From Pseudomonas sp. StFLB209 (GTDB taxonomy: Bacteria; Pseudomonadota; Gammaproteobacteria; Pseudomonadales; Pseudomonadaceae): a stretch of DNA of 64,000 nucleotides. Positions 35,968 to 46,701 of this stretch are shown piece by piece. The DNA lies in assembly GCF_000829415.1 (NCBI RefSeq), contig NZ_AP014637.1, positions 1,748,001 through 1,812,000 on the forward strand. Reading direction: 5' to 3'. The position numbers and the translations under genes were made by a program. The notes beneath the pieces were generated by a model. The model was not told where the DNA came from. It searched no databases and saw only the letters and a list, made by a program, of their open reading frames with translations. Each line of letters starts with the position of its first letter. Within the stretch, counting starts at the first letter, position 1.

Positions 35968-36098
35968 AAAAAAAACCCCGGACTTCATATGGGGAGGGGG
36001 AAGTTCGGGGTTCAAGGTCCGGACCCCTCAGGGTGGGTTCCGGATATCTGCCAACACTTAACACAACATAGGAGCATGACTGGCCTTGCGAGCCAATC
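35968..36098 (-). ncRNA. ersA: ErsA small regulatory RNA (Spot 42-like locus)
   Basis: Located between engB and polA exactly as ErsA in P. aeruginosa. The minus-strand transcript would start near 36098 (GTGAACTCTG region) and end in a strong terminator, AACCCCGAACTT...AAGTCCGGGGTT followed by T8 (35968-36012). A middle hairpin GGAACCCACCCTGAGGGGTCC and a CCCCCTCCCC single-stranded tract fit the known C-rich seed. ErsA is AlgU-controlled and regulates envelope and virulence mRNAs by Hfq-assisted pairing. The 5' end is estimated from the promoter. Confidence 0.85.
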
Positions 36099-36104
36099 GT
36101 GAAC

Positions 36105-36132
36105 TCTGACCCGGTGTTGGCCGATTAAGTTC
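36105..36132 (-). promoter_or_regulatory. AlgU (sigma-22/RpoE-type) promoter of ErsA
   Basis: GAACTT (36127-36132) is 17 bp from TCAGA (36105-36109), matching the GAACTT-N16/17-TCtgA consensus of AlgU promoters. Transcription would begin about 6-7 nt further, near 36098. Confidence 0.8.
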
Positions 36133-36172
36133 CTGGCGTGAACAAATGTTCATGTTGGCGGCGGTGAACGCC

Positions 36173-36236
36173 GTTCGCGGCTAAAGCCGCTCCTACAGGC
36201 ATCCGAGGGCACCGTAGGAGCTGCTTTAGCAGCGAA
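36173..36236. repeat. Inverted REP pair
   Basis: TTCGCGGCTAAAGCCGCTCC (36174 on) and GTAGGAGCTGCTTTAGCAGC (36214 on) face each other between the ErsA promoter and the polA stop. Confidence 0.9.
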
Positions 36237-36245
36237 AGGCACGAA

Positions 36246-39020
36246 TCAGTGCGCCTCGTCCCAGTTGTTGCCCACGCCGACATCCACTACCAGCGGCACA
36301 TCCAGCGTTGCGGCGGTGCCCATGTGATCGCCAATCTCGGCGCGGATCTGCTCGACCAGATCCTCACGCACTTCGAGCACCAGTTCGTCGTGGACCTGCA
36401 GGATGACCCGGGCATCCAGCCCTGATTGATCCAGCCAGTTGCTCACCGCCACCATGGCTTTCTTGATGATGTCGGCAGCAGTGCCCTGCATCGGCGCGTT
36501 GATGGCCGTGCGTTCGGCGCCAGCGCGCTGTTGCTGGTTGCTGGAAAGAATTTCCGGCAGGTACAGGCGACGACCGAACAGGGTCTCGACATAGCCTTTC
36601 TCGGCGGCCTGCTCGCGGGTACGCTCCATGTAGTCACGCACGCCGGGGTAGCGGGCAAAATAGCGGTCGATATAGGCCTTGGCCTGCTTGCCATCGACGC
36701 CGATCTGGCGTGCCAGCCCTTGGGCGCCCATGCCGTAGATCAGGCCGAAGTTGATCGCCTTGGCGCTGCGGCGCTGGTCGTTGCTGACCTCGGCCAGCTC
36801 GACACCAAATACCTCGGCAGCGGTTGCCCGGTGCACGTCCAGGCCATTTTGAAAGGCATGCAGCAGGCCTTCATCCTTGGCCAGGTGGGCCATGATGCGC
36901 AGCTCGATCTGCGAATAGTCCGCCGCCAGCAGTTTGTAGCCCTTTGAGGCCACGAACGCCTGGCGAATACGGCGGCCTTCAGCGGTGCGCACCGGGATGT
37001 TCTGCAGGTTCGGCTCGCTGGACGAGAAGCGCCCGGTGGCGGCGCCGGCCTGGTTGTAGGAGGTGTGCACGCGCCCGGTACGCGGGTTGATCTGGCCAGG
37101 CAAGGTGTCGGTGTAGGTGCTTTTGAGCTTGCTGATCGTGCGGTAGTCCTGCAGCAGCTTTGGCAGTTCATGACCTTCATCGGCCAGCTTCTCCAAGACC
37201 TCGACTGCCGTCGATGGCTTACCGGTCGGGGTTTTGCCGCGCACGGGCAGTTCCAGCTTTTCGTAGAGGATCTTGCCCAGTTGGCCAGGCGAGCCCAGAT
37301 TGAACGACTCGCCGGCCAGCACGTACGCCTGCTGCTCCAGCTCAGCCATCTTGTCGCCCAACTCGATGCTCTGGACGCCCAGCAGCGCCGCATCAACCCT
37401 CGCACCGTTGCGCTCCACCTGGGCCAGCACCGGCACCAGCGGCATCTCGATATCGCTCAGGACGCTGACCAGCCCCGCCTCGGCCTTGAGCTTTTCAATC
37501 AGCACCTGATGCAGGCGCAGGGTAATGTCAGCATCCTCGGCCGCATAAGGCCCGGCCTGTTCCAGCGGGATCTGGTCAAAGGTCAGCTGCTTCTTGCCCT
37601 TGCCGGCGATGTCTTCAAAACGGATGGTCTGCACGCCCAGGTGCCGGGCAGCCAGGCTGTCCATGTCATGCGAGGTCACCGAGTTGAGCACGTAGGATTC
37701 AAGCAGGGTGTCAAACGCCACGCCGCGTACGGTAATGCCGTTGGCCGGGTCACCGCCGATGGCGCAGTTGGCGAGGATGTTGATGTCGTACTTGGCGTTT
37801 TGCCCGACCTTGGCCTTGTTCGGGTCTTCGAGCAGTGGCTTGAGCGCCAGCAGCACCGTGTCGCGGTCCAGTTGCTCGGGCACGCCCATATACGAGTGGG
37901 TCAGCGGAATATAGGCCGCTTCACCGGCCTTGACCGCGAAAGACAAGCCGACCAGTTGCGCCTTCTGCGCGTCCAGCCCGGTGGTTTCGGTGTCGAAGGC
38001 AATCAGTTCGGCACTGTTGAGCTTTTCCAGCCAGGCATCGAAACGAGCCTGCTCCAGAATGGTTTCATAGGCCGCCGGGGCGGCGGGAGCGGCGGGCGGC
38101 GGCGCAACGGCGGGTTGCGCCGCTTGCTGGCCGGCACGCCGTGCACCGCGCTCGACCTCGCCGATCCAGCTCTTGAACTCCAGCTCGGTGTACAGCTCGA
38201 TCAGCTTTTCGTGGTCCGGCTCACCGATGACCAGCTCATCGAGGCTGACGTCCAGCGGCACATCGCACTTGATGGTCGCCAGCTCGTAAGACAGCAAGGC
38301 CATGGCCTTGTGCTCTGCAAGCTTGGCGCCCAGGGTCTTGGCGCCGCGAATCGGCAACGCAGCCACGGCATCGAGGTTGGCGTACAGCTCGGCCAGACCG
38401 CCACCGATACCGACCAGCAGGCCGGTGGCGGTCTTTTCGCCGACCCCCGGGACACCGGGGATGTTATCGACCTTGTCGCCCATCAGCGCCAGGTAGTCGA
38501 TGATGTGTTCAGGACCGACGCCGAATTTCTCTTTTACGCCAGCGACATCCAGCACGCTACCGGTCATGGTATTGACCAGCGTAACGTGCCCATCGACCAA
38601 TTGAGCCATGTCTTTGTCGCCGGTAGAGATGATCACCGGCCGCTGCGCCGCCGCACTGCTGCGCGCCAGCGTGCCGATCACGTCGTCGGCCTCGACCCCT
38701 TCCACGCACAGCAGCGGGTAGCTCAACGCCTTGACGCAGGCATGTAACAGGTCGATCTGCACCCTCAGATCATCGGGCATGCTCGGCCGGTTGGCCTTGT
38801 ATTCGGCGAACAGTTCATCGCGGAAAGTACCGCCCTTGGCGTCGAAAACCACGGCAAACGGGCTATCGGGGTATTGTTTGCGCAGGCTTTTGAGCATGTT
38901 CAGCACACCCTTGACCGCACCGGTGGGCAGACCCTTGGAGGTCGTCAGCGGCGGCAGGGCGTGGAAGGCGCGGTACAGATAGGACGAACCGTCCACCAGG
39001 ACGAGGGGTGCTTGGCTCAT
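36246..39020 (-). CDS. polA: DNA polymerase I
   Basis: A 924-residue three-domain enzyme. The N-terminal 5'-3' exonuclease (1-~290) has acidic clusters such as [10 protein letters not shown] and [11 protein letters not shown] 3'-5' exonuclease domain has intact-looking Exo [13 protein letters not shown] and Exo III-type [12 protein letters not shown]. The polymerase domain has motif [17 protein letters not shown], motif [15 protein letters not shown] and motif [13 protein letters not shown] Pro/Ala linker ([15 protein letters not shown]) joins the first two domains and explains the slightly greater length. It acts in Okazaki-fragment processing and repair. The ATG at 39020 ([19 protein letters not shown]) is the conserved start. 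Confidence 0.95.
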   Translation of the reverse strand: MSQAPLVLVDGSSYLYRAFHALPPLTTSKGLPTGAVKGVLNMLKSLRKQYPDSPFAVVFDAKGGTFRDELFAEYKANRPSMPDDLRVQIDLLHACVKALSYPLLCVEGVEADDVIGTLARSSAAAQRPVIISTGDKDMAQLVDGHVTLVNTMTGSVLDVAGVKEKFGVGPEHIIDYLALMGDKVDNIPGVPGVGEKTATGLLVGIGGGLAELYANLDAVAALPIRGAKTLGAKLAEHKAMALLSYELATIKCDVPLDVSLDELVIGEPDHEKLIELYTELEFKSWIGEVERGARRAGQQAAQPAVAPPPAAPAAPAAYETILEQARFDAWLEKLNSAELIAFDTETTGLDAQKAQLVGLSFAVKAGEAAYIPLTHSYMGVPEQLDRDTVLLALKPLLEDPNKAKVGQNAKYDINILANCAIGGDPANGITVRGVAFDTLLESYVLNSVTSHDMDSLAARHLGVQTIRFEDIAGKGKKQLTFDQIPLEQAGPYAAEDADITLRLHQVLIEKLKAEAGLVSVLSDIEMPLVPVLAQVERNGARVDAALLGVQSIELGDKMAELEQQAYVLAGESFNLGSPGQLGKILYEKLELPVRGKTPTGKPSTAVEVLEKLADEGHELPKLLQDYRTISKLKSTYTDTLPGQINPRTGRVHTSYNQAGAATGRFSSSEPNLQNIPVRTAEGRRIRQAFVASKGYKLLAADYSQIELRIMAHLAKDEGLLHAFQNGLDVHRATAAEVFGVELAEVSNDQRRSAKAINFGLIYGMGAQGLARQIGVDGKQAKAYIDRYFARYPGVRDYMERTREQAAEKGYVETLFGRRLYLPEILSSNQQQRAGAERTAINAPMQGTAADIIKKAMVAVSNWLDQSGLDARVILQVHDELVLEVREDLVEQIRAEIGDHMGTAATLDVPLVVDVGVGNNWDEAH

Positions 39021-39094
39021 GAGCAGATTCAACCTTTTCGGCGGGGTCGGCGCTAAAATGCGTGGACCATGGACAACAAAGGGGCAAGGTTATC

Positions 39095-39382
39095 ATGCGC
39101 AAGATAAATCGCTTGGTGTTGACCGGCCTGTTACTGGTCAGCCCGCTGCTGGCGGTGGCCGCCGAGGACGCACCGTCGGCCGACCCTGAAGTCACGATCC
39201 GCACCGAAGGCGACAAGACCATTCAGGAATACCGCCAGAATGGCTTTCTCTATGCGATCAAGATCACGCCCAAGAACGGCAAGCCGTATTTCCTGGTGCG
39301 CGCGGATGGCACCAGCCCCAATTTCATTCGATCCGACCAACCCGACATGTTGATTCCGCAGTGGGAAATCTTCAGCTGGTAA
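39095..39382 (+). CDS. DUF2782 secreted protein
   Basis: A 95-residue protein with signal peptide MRKINRLVLTGLLLVSPLLAVAA and a compact beta domain (VTIRTEGDKTIQEYRQNGFL, KITPKNGKPYFLV, IPQWEIFSW) typical of DUF2782. Function unknown. GGGGCAAGG precedes the ATG by 6 bp. Its position between polA (divergent) and thrB corresponds to PA5494. The 42-bp gap suggests co-transcription with thrB. Confidence 0.88.
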   Translation: MRKINRLVLTGLLLVSPLLAVAAEDAPSADPEVTIRTEGDKTIQEYRQNGFLYAIKITPKNGKPYFLVRADGTSPNFIRSDQPDMLIPQWEIFSW

Positions 39383-39424
39383 ACTCCCCGTCCACTATCA
39401 CTATTTGAGCTGGCAGTCCCTGAT

Positions 39425-40375
39425 ATGTCCGTCTTTACCCCCCTGGCCCGGCCCGAGCTGGAAACCTTTCTCTGCGCCTACGGGCTCGGCCGCCTGCTTG
39501 ACTATCAGGGCATTGCTGCCGGTAGCGAGAACACCAACTACTTCATCAGCCTGGAGCAGGGCGAGTTCGTCCTGACCCTGGTCGAGCGCGGTCCGGTGCA
39601 GGAGATGCCGTTTTTCATCGAACTGCTCGACGTACTGCACGCCGCCAACCTGCCGGTGCCCTATGCCATGCGCACCACCGACGGCCAGGCGCTGCGTGAG
39701 CTCAAAGGCAAGCCGGCGCTGCTGCAACCGCGCCTGGCCGGCAAGCACATCAAGCAACCCAATACCCAGCATTGCGTGGCAATCGGCCAATTGCAGGCAC
39801 GCGTGCACCTGGCAACCCGCGACAAGGTGCTGGAGCGCAAGACCGACCGGGGCCTGAGCTGGATGCTGGATGAAGGGCGCAACTTCCTCTCGCACCTGAG
39901 TGCCGAACAGGCCGCGTTGCTGGACAAGACCCTGCAAGAGATCGACCAGCACTTCCAGGCCATTCTCGACCTGCCGCGCGCCAACCTGCACGCTGACCTG
40001 TTCCGTGACAACGCAATGTTCGAAGGCACCCACCTGACGGGGGTGATCGACTTCTACAACGCGTGTTCCGGGCCGATGCTGTATGACCTGGCGATTGCGT
40101 TGAACGACTGGTGCTCTGAGGAAGACGGCGCTCTTGACCCGCTGCGGGCCAAGGCTTTTTTGGGTGCCTACGCCGCGCTGCGCCCGTTCACCGCTGCCGA
40201 GGCCACGTTATGGCCGGTGATGCTGCGCATTGCCTGTGTGCGCTTCTGGCTGTCGCGGTTGATCGCTGCCGAGGCGTTTGCTGGCCAGGACGTGCTGATT
40301 CATGATCCGGCGGAGTTTGAAAAGCGTCTGGCGCAGCGTCAGGAAGTAAATCTGCCGTTGCCGTTTGCGCTGTAA
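39425..40375 (+). CDS. thrB: Homoserine kinase (ThrB, choline-kinase-like fold)
   Basis: A 316-residue enzyme of the APH/ChoK fold, not the GHMP homoserine kinase of E. coli. The kinase catalytic loop LHADLFRDNAM and the metal-binding GVIDFYNACSGP are present, with the nucleotide-loop lysine region in GEFVLTLVERG. It phosphorylates L-homoserine for threonine synthesis. Pseudomonads and other proteobacteria use this class. Position after the DUF2782 gene equals PA5495. Confidence 0.92.
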   Translation: MSVFTPLARPELETFLCAYGLGRLLDYQGIAAGSENTNYFISLEQGEFVLTLVERGPVQEMPFFIELLDVLHAANLPVPYAMRTTDGQALRELKGKPALLQPRLAGKHIKQPNTQHCVAIGQLQARVHLATRDKVLERKTDRGLSWMLDEGRNFLSHLSAEQAALLDKTLQEIDQHFQAILDLPRANLHADLFRDNAMFEGTHLTGVIDFYNACSGPMLYDLAIALNDWCSEEDGALDPLRAKAFLGAYAALRPFTAAEATLWPVMLRIACVRFWLSRLIAAEAFAGQDVLIHDPAEFEKRLAQRQEVNLPLPFAL

Positions 40376-40409
40376 AAGATCACTCGGTGCCGCGCGAACG
40401 CAGAACCTC

Positions 40410-40471
40410 GTAGGAGCCGCTTTAGCGGCGAAGCATCGCCAGGAAGCATTCGCGGCTGAAGCCGCTCCTAC
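40410..40471. repeat. Inverted REP pair
   Basis: GTAGGAGCCGCTTTAGCGGC at 40410 and TTCGCGGCTGAAGCCGCTCC ending at 40471, between the convergent thrB and znuA genes. Confidence 0.9.
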
Positions 40472-40500
40472 GTGTACCCACGCGTGCGCAGCGGACCCGG

Positions 40501-41514
40501 TCAGAGACTTTCCAGGCAGCCGACCAGATCGTTGGCGATTTTTTCCAGCAGCTGTTCGTAGCCATTGGCGGTGGCCGGGGTGTAGCCGCCCAAGGCGTCG
40601 AGTTCGGCCAGCTTGACCGGCAGGCCGGCGCTCAGGGTTTCGGCCAGTTTCGGCCGCAGTGGCGGCTCGCTGAAAACGCAGGTCTTGCCCGACTCCTTCA
40701 AGCGCTCACGCATCGCGGCAACGTGTCTGGCGCCGGGCTGTACTTCACTGGCGACACTGAATACGCCGGTGTGTTTGAGGCCGTAGGCCTGTTCGAAGTA
40801 GTCGTAGGCCTCGTGGAACACGAACCAGGGCTTGTCGCCAATCGTGCTGACCCGCGTCTTGATTCGTGCATCAAGGGCGTCCAGACGCTTGCTGAACGCC
40901 TGAGCGTTGCTGGCATAACGCGCCGCGTTGGCCGGGTCGGCAGTGCTGAGGTCGGCGGCCATTTTCGCTGCGATCACCCGGGCGTTGACCGTCGACAGCC
41001 ACAGGTGCGAGTCGAGGCTGCCGGGGCGGTGGTCGTGGTCATGTTCTTCGTAGCCGGGGTCTGCATCATGGTCGCCATGATCGTGTGCAGCATGATCATG
41101 GCCGTCATGCGCATCGTGGTCATGATCGTCATGCGAGGCCTGATCTTCACCGAAGTGGCGCAGGCTCATGCCCGCCAGCCCCTGCACGGCAACGGCTGGA
41201 CGGCTGCGGTTTTGCAGCACGCGGGGCAGAAAGCCTTCCATATCAGGACCGATCCAGTAGAGCAGGTCGACATCGGCGACCCGCCGTACGTCGGATGGGC
41301 GCAAGGCATAGTGGTGCGGTGAAGCACCGGGCGGCAGCAGCACTTCAGGGCTGCCAACGCCATCCTGGACCGCGGCGGCAATCAATTGCAGCGGTTTGAT
41401 GCTGGTCAGGACCTTGATTTCAGCCGCGGCCGGGGCCGCCTGGGCAGGGATGGCAGCGGTCAAACCGGCAGCCAGAACGACGAAAAGCGTAAAAAGTCGA
41501 CGCACGAGAAACAC
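40501..41514 (-). CDS. znuA: Zinc ABC transporter substrate-binding protein
   Basis: A ~337-residue periplasmic cluster A-I binding protein. After a signal peptide (RRLFTLFVVLAAGLTAAIPAQA) come the metal-site histidine in PPGASPHHYALRPSD, a long His/Asp-rich loop (HDDHDHDAHDGHDHAAHDHG) typical of zinc rather than manganese proteins, DSHLWLS, and VFHEAYDYF. It captures Zn2+ for ZnuBC. The start is GTG: 41514, or three codons later at 41505; neither has a strong Shine-Dalgarno. It is divergent from zur with a Zur-box candidate in the 58-bp gap. Confidence 0.9.
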   Translation of the reverse strand: MFLVRRLFTLFVVLAAGLTAAIPAQAAPAAAEIKVLTSIKPLQLIAAAVQDGVGSPEVLLPPGASPHHYALRPSDVRRVADVDLLYWIGPDMEGFLPRVLQNRSRPAVAVQGLAGMSLRHFGEDQASHDDHDHDAHDGHDHAAHDHGDHDADPGYEEHDHDHRPGSLDSHLWLSTVNARVIAAKMAADLSTADPANAARYASNAQAFSKRLDALDARIKTRVSTIGDKPWFVFHEAYDYFEQAYGLKHTGVFSVASEVQPGARHVAAMRERLKESGKTCVFSEPPLRPKLAETLSAGLPVKLAELDALGGYTPATANGYEQLLEKIANDLVGCLESL

Positions 41515-41533
41515 TCATATCGGGCAGGAACGG

Positions 41534-41546
41534 GTAACATAATAAC
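41534..41546. promoter_or_regulatory. Candidate Zur box
   Basis: GTAACATAATAAC is a near-perfect AT-rich palindrome (GTAAC/ATAAC arms) resembling the GTTATA-N-TATAAC core of gammaproteobacterial Zur sites. It sits centrally between znuA and zur, able to control both. Confidence 0.6.
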
Positions 41547-41572
41547 GTCTCCAGCCAATATCGTCGCCGCCC

Positions 41573-42054
41573 ATGCCTATTACACCTCTGGCCAGCCGCC
41601 CTCACGATCACTCTCACTGCGTGCATTCAGCCCTCAGCGAAGCCGATGCCCTGTGTGCCAGCAAAGGCTTGCGCCTTACCGCCTTGCGCCGCCGCGTGCT
41701 TGAACTGGTCTGGCAAAGCCACAAGCCGCTGGGTGCCTACGACATCCTCGGCGTACTCAGCGAAGCCGACGGCCGCCGTGCCGCACCGCCCACCGTGTAT
41801 CGCGCGCTGGATTTTCTGCTGGAAAACGGCCTGGTGCACCGCATCGCCTCGCTCAACGCCTTCACCGGCTGCAATCATCCGGCGCATGCCCACCAGGGCC
41901 AGTTTCTGATCTGCCGCAAGTGCCACGCAGCCATCGAACTGCAACACCAGACCATCAGCGATGCGGTGATCAACGCGGCCAATGAAGTCGGCTTTGCCGC
42001 CGAAGGCCAGACCATCGAAATCGTCGGCGTGTGCGCCGGCTGCAAGGCGGCCTG

Positions 42055-42055
<1 letters not shown>
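41573..42055 (+). CDS. zur: Zinc uptake regulator (Fur family)
   Basis: A 160-residue Fur-family repressor. The N-terminal winged helix has [15 protein letters not shown] and the DNA-recognition part [19 protein letters not shown]. The C-terminus has the structural zinc cysteine pairs CRKC and CAGC and regulatory ligands around [11 protein letters not shown]. With zinc bound it represses znu genes. The N-terminus is His-rich ([10 protein letters not shown]). First gene of zur-znuC-znuB, overlapping znuC by one base (TGATG). P. aeruginosa homologue: Np20/PA5499. Confidence 0.92.
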
Positions 42056-42844
<789 letters not shown>

Positions 42845-42852
<8 letters not shown>

Positions 42853-43633
42853 TTTTCTGTTGTATGCCCTGCTCGCCGGTATTGCTCTGGCTCTGGTAGC
42901 AGGCCCGCTAGGCTCATTCGTGGTCTGGCGGCGCATGGCCTATTTCGGCGACACGCTGTCCCACGCTGCATTGCTGGGTGTGGCTCTGGGGTTTCTGCTG
43001 GACATCAGCCCGACCGTGGCGGTCACCGTCGGCTGCCTGTTGCTGGCGATCCTGCTGGTGACCCTGCAACAGCGCCAGCCGCTGGCCTCCGACACCCTGC
43101 TGGGCATTCTGGCGCCCAGTACCCTGTCGCTGGGCCTGGTGGTACTGAGCTTCATGCACGAAGTACGGATCGACCTGATGGCCTATCTGTTCGGTGACCT
43201 GTTGGCGATCAGCCCCACCGACCTGGCCTGGATTCTCGGCGGCAGCGCATTGGTCATGGTGTTGATCCTGGCGCTGTGGCGGCCACTGCTGGCAGTGACC
43301 GTACACGAGGAACTGGCGCGGGTCGAAGGCCTGCCGGTCACCACTCTGCGCATGACCATGATGCTGTTGATTGCCGTGGTGATTGCCGTGGCAATGAAAA
43401 TCGTCGGTGTGCTGCTGATTACTTCGCTGCTGATCATCCCGGCGGCTGCGGCACAGCGTCACGCCCGCTCGCCAGAGCAGATGGCGCTGGGCGCCAGCGT
43501 GCTGGGCGTGGTGGCGGTGGGTGGTGGGCTGTCGCTGTCATGGCTCAAGGATACCCCGGCCGGCCCCTCGATCGTGGTCTGTGCCTGCGCGCTGTTTCTG
43601 CTCAGCTTTGTTCTCCCCAAGCGGGCGGTGTAG
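42845..43633 (+). CDS. znuB: Zinc ABC transporter permease
   Basis: A 262-residue membrane protein of the ABC-3 family with 7-8 helices: [20 protein letters not shown], then [20 protein letters not shown] (conserved cytosolic loop region) and [20 protein letters not shown]. It forms the Zn2+ channel of ZnuABC. It overlaps znuC by 8 bp and ends the operon. Confidence 0.94.
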
Positions 43634-43670
43634 ACTTGCTCGTTTTTTGCGCAAATAGAGAACCGCAGAA

Positions 43671-44387
43671 ATGAAGCTGCCCGCCTCCCGCTATCTGCTG
43701 CTTGCCGCATTCGCCCTGTTGCTGGGGGCCTGCCAGAGCGCGCCGCCACCTCAACCTGCCGAGCCCGAAGCCCGGCCGGACGGCTTTGCGCTGCTTGAGC
43801 AGAGCATCAAAGGCAACGAACTGGCGACCGCCGAAGACCAGTTGGCCACGCTGCAGGGCGCTGACGCTGCCGACCCGCGCCTGGACCCGCTGCAACGCCA
43901 GTTGGCCGAGGCCTACCTGAGCCGCAGCCAGATCAGCCTGCAAAAAGGTGACGTCAATGGTGCTGCCACGGCACTGAGCCGTGCCCGCGCATTGATGCCC
44001 AAGGCGCCGGCATTGACCAGCGGCGTCAACGGCGCCATTGCCGAAGCGCGCAAGGCCGAACTGGACCAGGCCGAAGCTGAACTGAAGGCTGCCGAAGCCA
44101 GGCGCATCGCCAAGCTCATCGACCCGAGCGTGCCGCATACCCGTATCCAGCTCGAAACCACCGATATCGCGCAAATGCGCCGGCAGCTCGATGCCATTGC
44201 CGCCGATATAGTGAGCTTCAACTGTGACGTGTTGATTCAGGTGCCGCGGACCGACGACTACCCATGGCTGGCCGATCTGGTCAGCAAGCGGGTCAACAAG
44301 CTCAACCCGAGCTTTGAACTGGACCTGCGTCGCCAGATCGAACGCAAGCAACCGGCCCAGATTATCCTCAGCCCCGCCGGGCTCTGA
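43671..44387 (+). CDS. TPR-type lipoprotein (PA5502-like)
   Basis: A 238-residue protein with lipoprotein signal LLLAAFALLLGACQS (lipobox LGAC). An all-helical middle (ATAEDQLATLQG, LAEAYLSRSQISLQKGDVNG, AATALSRARAL) resembles tetratricopeptide repeats. The C-terminal alpha/beta domain contains DVLIQVPRTDDYPWLADLV, reminiscent of OmpA-like folds but without the full peptidoglycan-binding motif. Function unknown. It starts 37 bp after znuB, matching PA5502 after znuB in P. aeruginosa, so zinc-linked expression by read-through is possible. Confidence 0.8.
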   Translation: MKLPASRYLLLAAFALLLGACQSAPPPQPAEPEARPDGFALLEQSIKGNELATAEDQLATLQGADAADPRLDPLQRQLAEAYLSRSQISLQKGDVNGAATALSRARALMPKAPALTSGVNGAIAEARKAELDQAEAELKAAEARRIAKLIDPSVPHTRIQLETTDIAQMRRQLDAIAADIVSFNCDVLIQVPRTDDYPWLADLVSKRVNKLNPSFELDLRRQIERKQPAQIILSPAGL

Positions 44388-44416
44388 GCCCAACGGGTCC
44401 CGTCGAACACTCCATA

Positions 44417-44526
44417 CCCGCAGGACCATTGCCGATCAGTCAAGACCGACTTAGTCCTGCGGGAGGAGCCGGTCGGCTCCTCCCACGAATACCGAGCCAG
44501 AGCCACTTATCGCTTAACTGATCGGC
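44417..44526. repeat. Interleaved inverted repeats between convergent genes
   Basis: Three perfect inverted pairs: A CCCGCAGGAC (44417-44426) with A' 44454-44463; B GCCGATCAGT (44431-44440) with B' 44517-44526; C GGGAGGAGCCG/CGGCTCCTCCC (44461-44484). The A and B arms cross, so the full set can form only as alternative hairpins or as a pseudoknot. Hairpin C may work as the terminator between the lipoprotein gene and katE. Confidence 0.75.
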
Positions 44527-44550
44527 ATTAGCTCTACAGACAGGTCTCAA

Positions 44551-46701
44551 TCAAGCCGGTACCGCCTTGGCTTTCGGCTCACGCGCCCAGACCCGGTGCT
44601 GGGCAATCGCGTCAAAGAACGCCTCGGTGGACGAGCTGTCCGACACTTCCAGCAACCCGGCATCTTCATCCAGCCGCAACTGGCTCAGCAGCGTCTTGGC
44701 CTCGCCAGCGACGGCAATGGCCTTGAGGTGCTTGTAGGCTTCGAGGATGAAGTGCAGGGCAACGCCGTCCGTGCTCAATGCCTTGACCGAGTCCGCACCG
44801 CCCGGCACGAACACCGCATCGAACGCCACTGACGGCAGACCTTCAGCCGAAGCGTCGACTTGCAGGGTCTTGCCATCGGCGGTAGTCACCGGCGCAGAGG
44901 TCGGCCCCAGCACCTTGGTATGCGCGCCGCGGGCGCTCAGCGCAGCCTTGAGCTTTTCGACATCCTTGCCATTGACGCCATCGGCCACCAGCACCGCAAC
45001 CTTGCGCGAAGCGATATCACCTGACAGCAGGTTGACCTGGCTCAGCGCCGGGGACTCTTTGATGGCCTGCTGGTACTCCTGTGCAGTACGAGTCTTGGGG
45101 GCAGGCAAACCGAGGTTTTTCGCTACCCGAGCAGCCAGGGTCAGGTCGATATTGGCGAGAATTTCATTGAGCACCCGCTCCCGGATAAACACCCGCTCGA
45201 CCTTGCCCAACTCAAAGCTGTAGGCCGCAATGATGTGTTCTTTCTCGTGCTCGCTCATGCTGTTGAAAAACAGCGTGGCCTGGGAGAAGTGGTCGCTGAA
45301 CGACTCGCTGCGCTCACGCACCTTGTGCGCCTCGATGCGTTCCTGATAGCTCTCGAACCCGCCATTCTCTGGACCGGCCGGGGTCTCGCGTGGCCACTCA
45401 CCGTCAATCGAGTTGGGCTGATAGGAGGCGCGGCCCTTGTCGAGGGTGGTGCGATGCTGGGCATCACGCTGGTTGTTGTGGTTCGGCGCAACCGGGCGGT
45501 TGATCGGGATCTCGTGGAAGTTCGGCCCGCCCAGGCGGCTGATCTGGGTATCGGTGTAGGAGAACAACCGGCCCTGCAGCAGCGGGTCATTGGAAAAGTC
45601 GATGCCCGGCACGATATGCCCAGGGCAGAAGGCGACCTGCTCGGTCTCGGCAAAGAAATTGTCCGGGTTACGGTCCAGCACCATCTTGCCCAGCGGCGTG
45701 ACCGGCACCAACTCTTCGGGAATGATCTTGGTCGGGTCGAGCAGGTCGAAGTCGAAGTTGTGCTCGTCGTCTTCAGCCACGATCTGCACGCCCAACTCCC
45801 ACTCCGGGTAGTCGCCCGCTTCAATCGACTCCCAGAGGTCACGGCGGTGGAAGTCGGTGTCTTTACCGGCCAGCTTCTGCGCTTCGTCCCAGACCAGCGA
45901 GCACACGCCGTACTTGGGCTTCCAGTGAAATTTGACGAAGCTGGCCTTGCCTTCGGTGTTGATCAGGCGAAAGGTGTGCACGCCAAAGCCCTGGATGGTG
46001 CGCAGGCTTTTCGGGATGGCCCGGTCGGACATCGCCCAGATCACCGCATGGCTGGTCTCCGGCACCAGAGAAACAAAGTCCCAGAACGTGTCATGGGCCG
46101 AGCCGCCGGTAGGAATCTCGTTATGCGGCTCGGGTTTGACCGCATGCACGAAGTCCGGAAACTTGATCGCATCCTGAATGAAAAACACCGGCACGTTGTT
46201 GCCGACCAGATCGAAGTTGCCTTCATCGGTATAGAACTTCACGGCAAAGCCGCGTACATCGCGCACCGTATCACCGGAACCGCGTGGCCCCTGTACGGTA
46301 GAGAAGCGCACGAACACCGGGGTCTTCTTGCCGGGATCGCGCAGAAAACCGGCCTTCGACAGCGTGGCGTGGTCATCGTAACTCTGGAAGTAACCGTGAG
46401 CAGCGGTGCCACGGGCGTGGACAATGCGCTCCGGGATACGCTCATGGTCAAAATGCGTGATCTTCTCGCGCATGATGAAATCTTCGAGCAGCGTCGGCCC
46501 GCGCTTGCCGGCCTTGAGGCTGTTCTGGTTGTCAGCGATCTTCACCCCCTGGTTGGTACGCAACGCCTGGCCGGTGGCATCCGAGCGAAAGGCCTCCAGC
46601 GCATCGAGTTTGGCATTGCTGTTGCCGCGGTCCAGGGTATCGGTGCCGGCCAGCTCGCTTTTAGCGGCCGGGGTGGCAGGCACGTCTGTCTTCTTAGCCA
46701 T
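44551..46701 (-). CDS. katE: Catalase HPII
   Basis: A 716-residue large-subunit monofunctional catalase. The catalytic histidine is in [15 protein letters not shown], the asparagine in [12 protein letters not shown], and the proximal heme tyrosine in [15 protein letters not shown]. The final ~150 residues ([29 protein letters not shown]) are the DJ-1/class I glutamine-amidotransferase-like domain specific for HPII. It disproportionates H2O2 in the cytosol, usually in stationary phase under RpoS. AGGAGTAGTACCTG precedes the ATG. It is a single-gene unit. Confidence 0.95.
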   Translation of the reverse strand: MAKKTDVPATPAAKSELAGTDTLDRGNSNAKLDALEAFRSDATGQALRTNQGVKIADNQNSLKAGKRGPTLLEDFIMREKITHFDHERIPERIVHARGTAAHGYFQSYDDHATLSKAGFLRDPGKKTPVFVRFSTVQGPRGSGDTVRDVRGFAVKFYTDEGNFDLVGNNVPVFFIQDAIKFPDFVHAVKPEPHNEIPTGGSAHDTFWDFVSLVPETSHAVIWAMSDRAIPKSLRTIQGFGVHTFRLINTEGKASFVKFHWKPKYGVCSLVWDEAQKLAGKDTDFHRRDLWESIEAGDYPEWELGVQIVAEDDEHNFDFDLLDPTKIIPEELVPVTPLGKMVLDRNPDNFFAETEQVAFCPGHIVPGIDFSNDPLLQGRLFSYTDTQISRLGGPNFHEIPINRPVAPNHNNQRDAQHRTTLDKGRASYQPNSIDGEWPRETPAGPENGGFESYQERIEAHKVRERSESFSDHFSQATLFFNSMSEHEKEHIIAAYSFELGKVERVFIRERVLNEILANIDLTLAARVAKNLGLPAPKTRTAQEYQQAIKESPALSQVNLLSGDIASRKVAVLVADGVNGKDVEKLKAALSARGAHTKVLGPTSAPVTTADGKTLQVDASAEGLPSVAFDAVFVPGGADSVKALSTDGVALHFILEAYKHLKAIAVAGEAKTLLSQLRLDEDAGLLEVSDSSSTEAFFDAIAQHRVWAREPKAKAVPA

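Noticed and set aside
37065..38747. 560-codon open frame on the plus strand
   Set aside because: Antisense to polA, whose domains and motifs are unambiguous.
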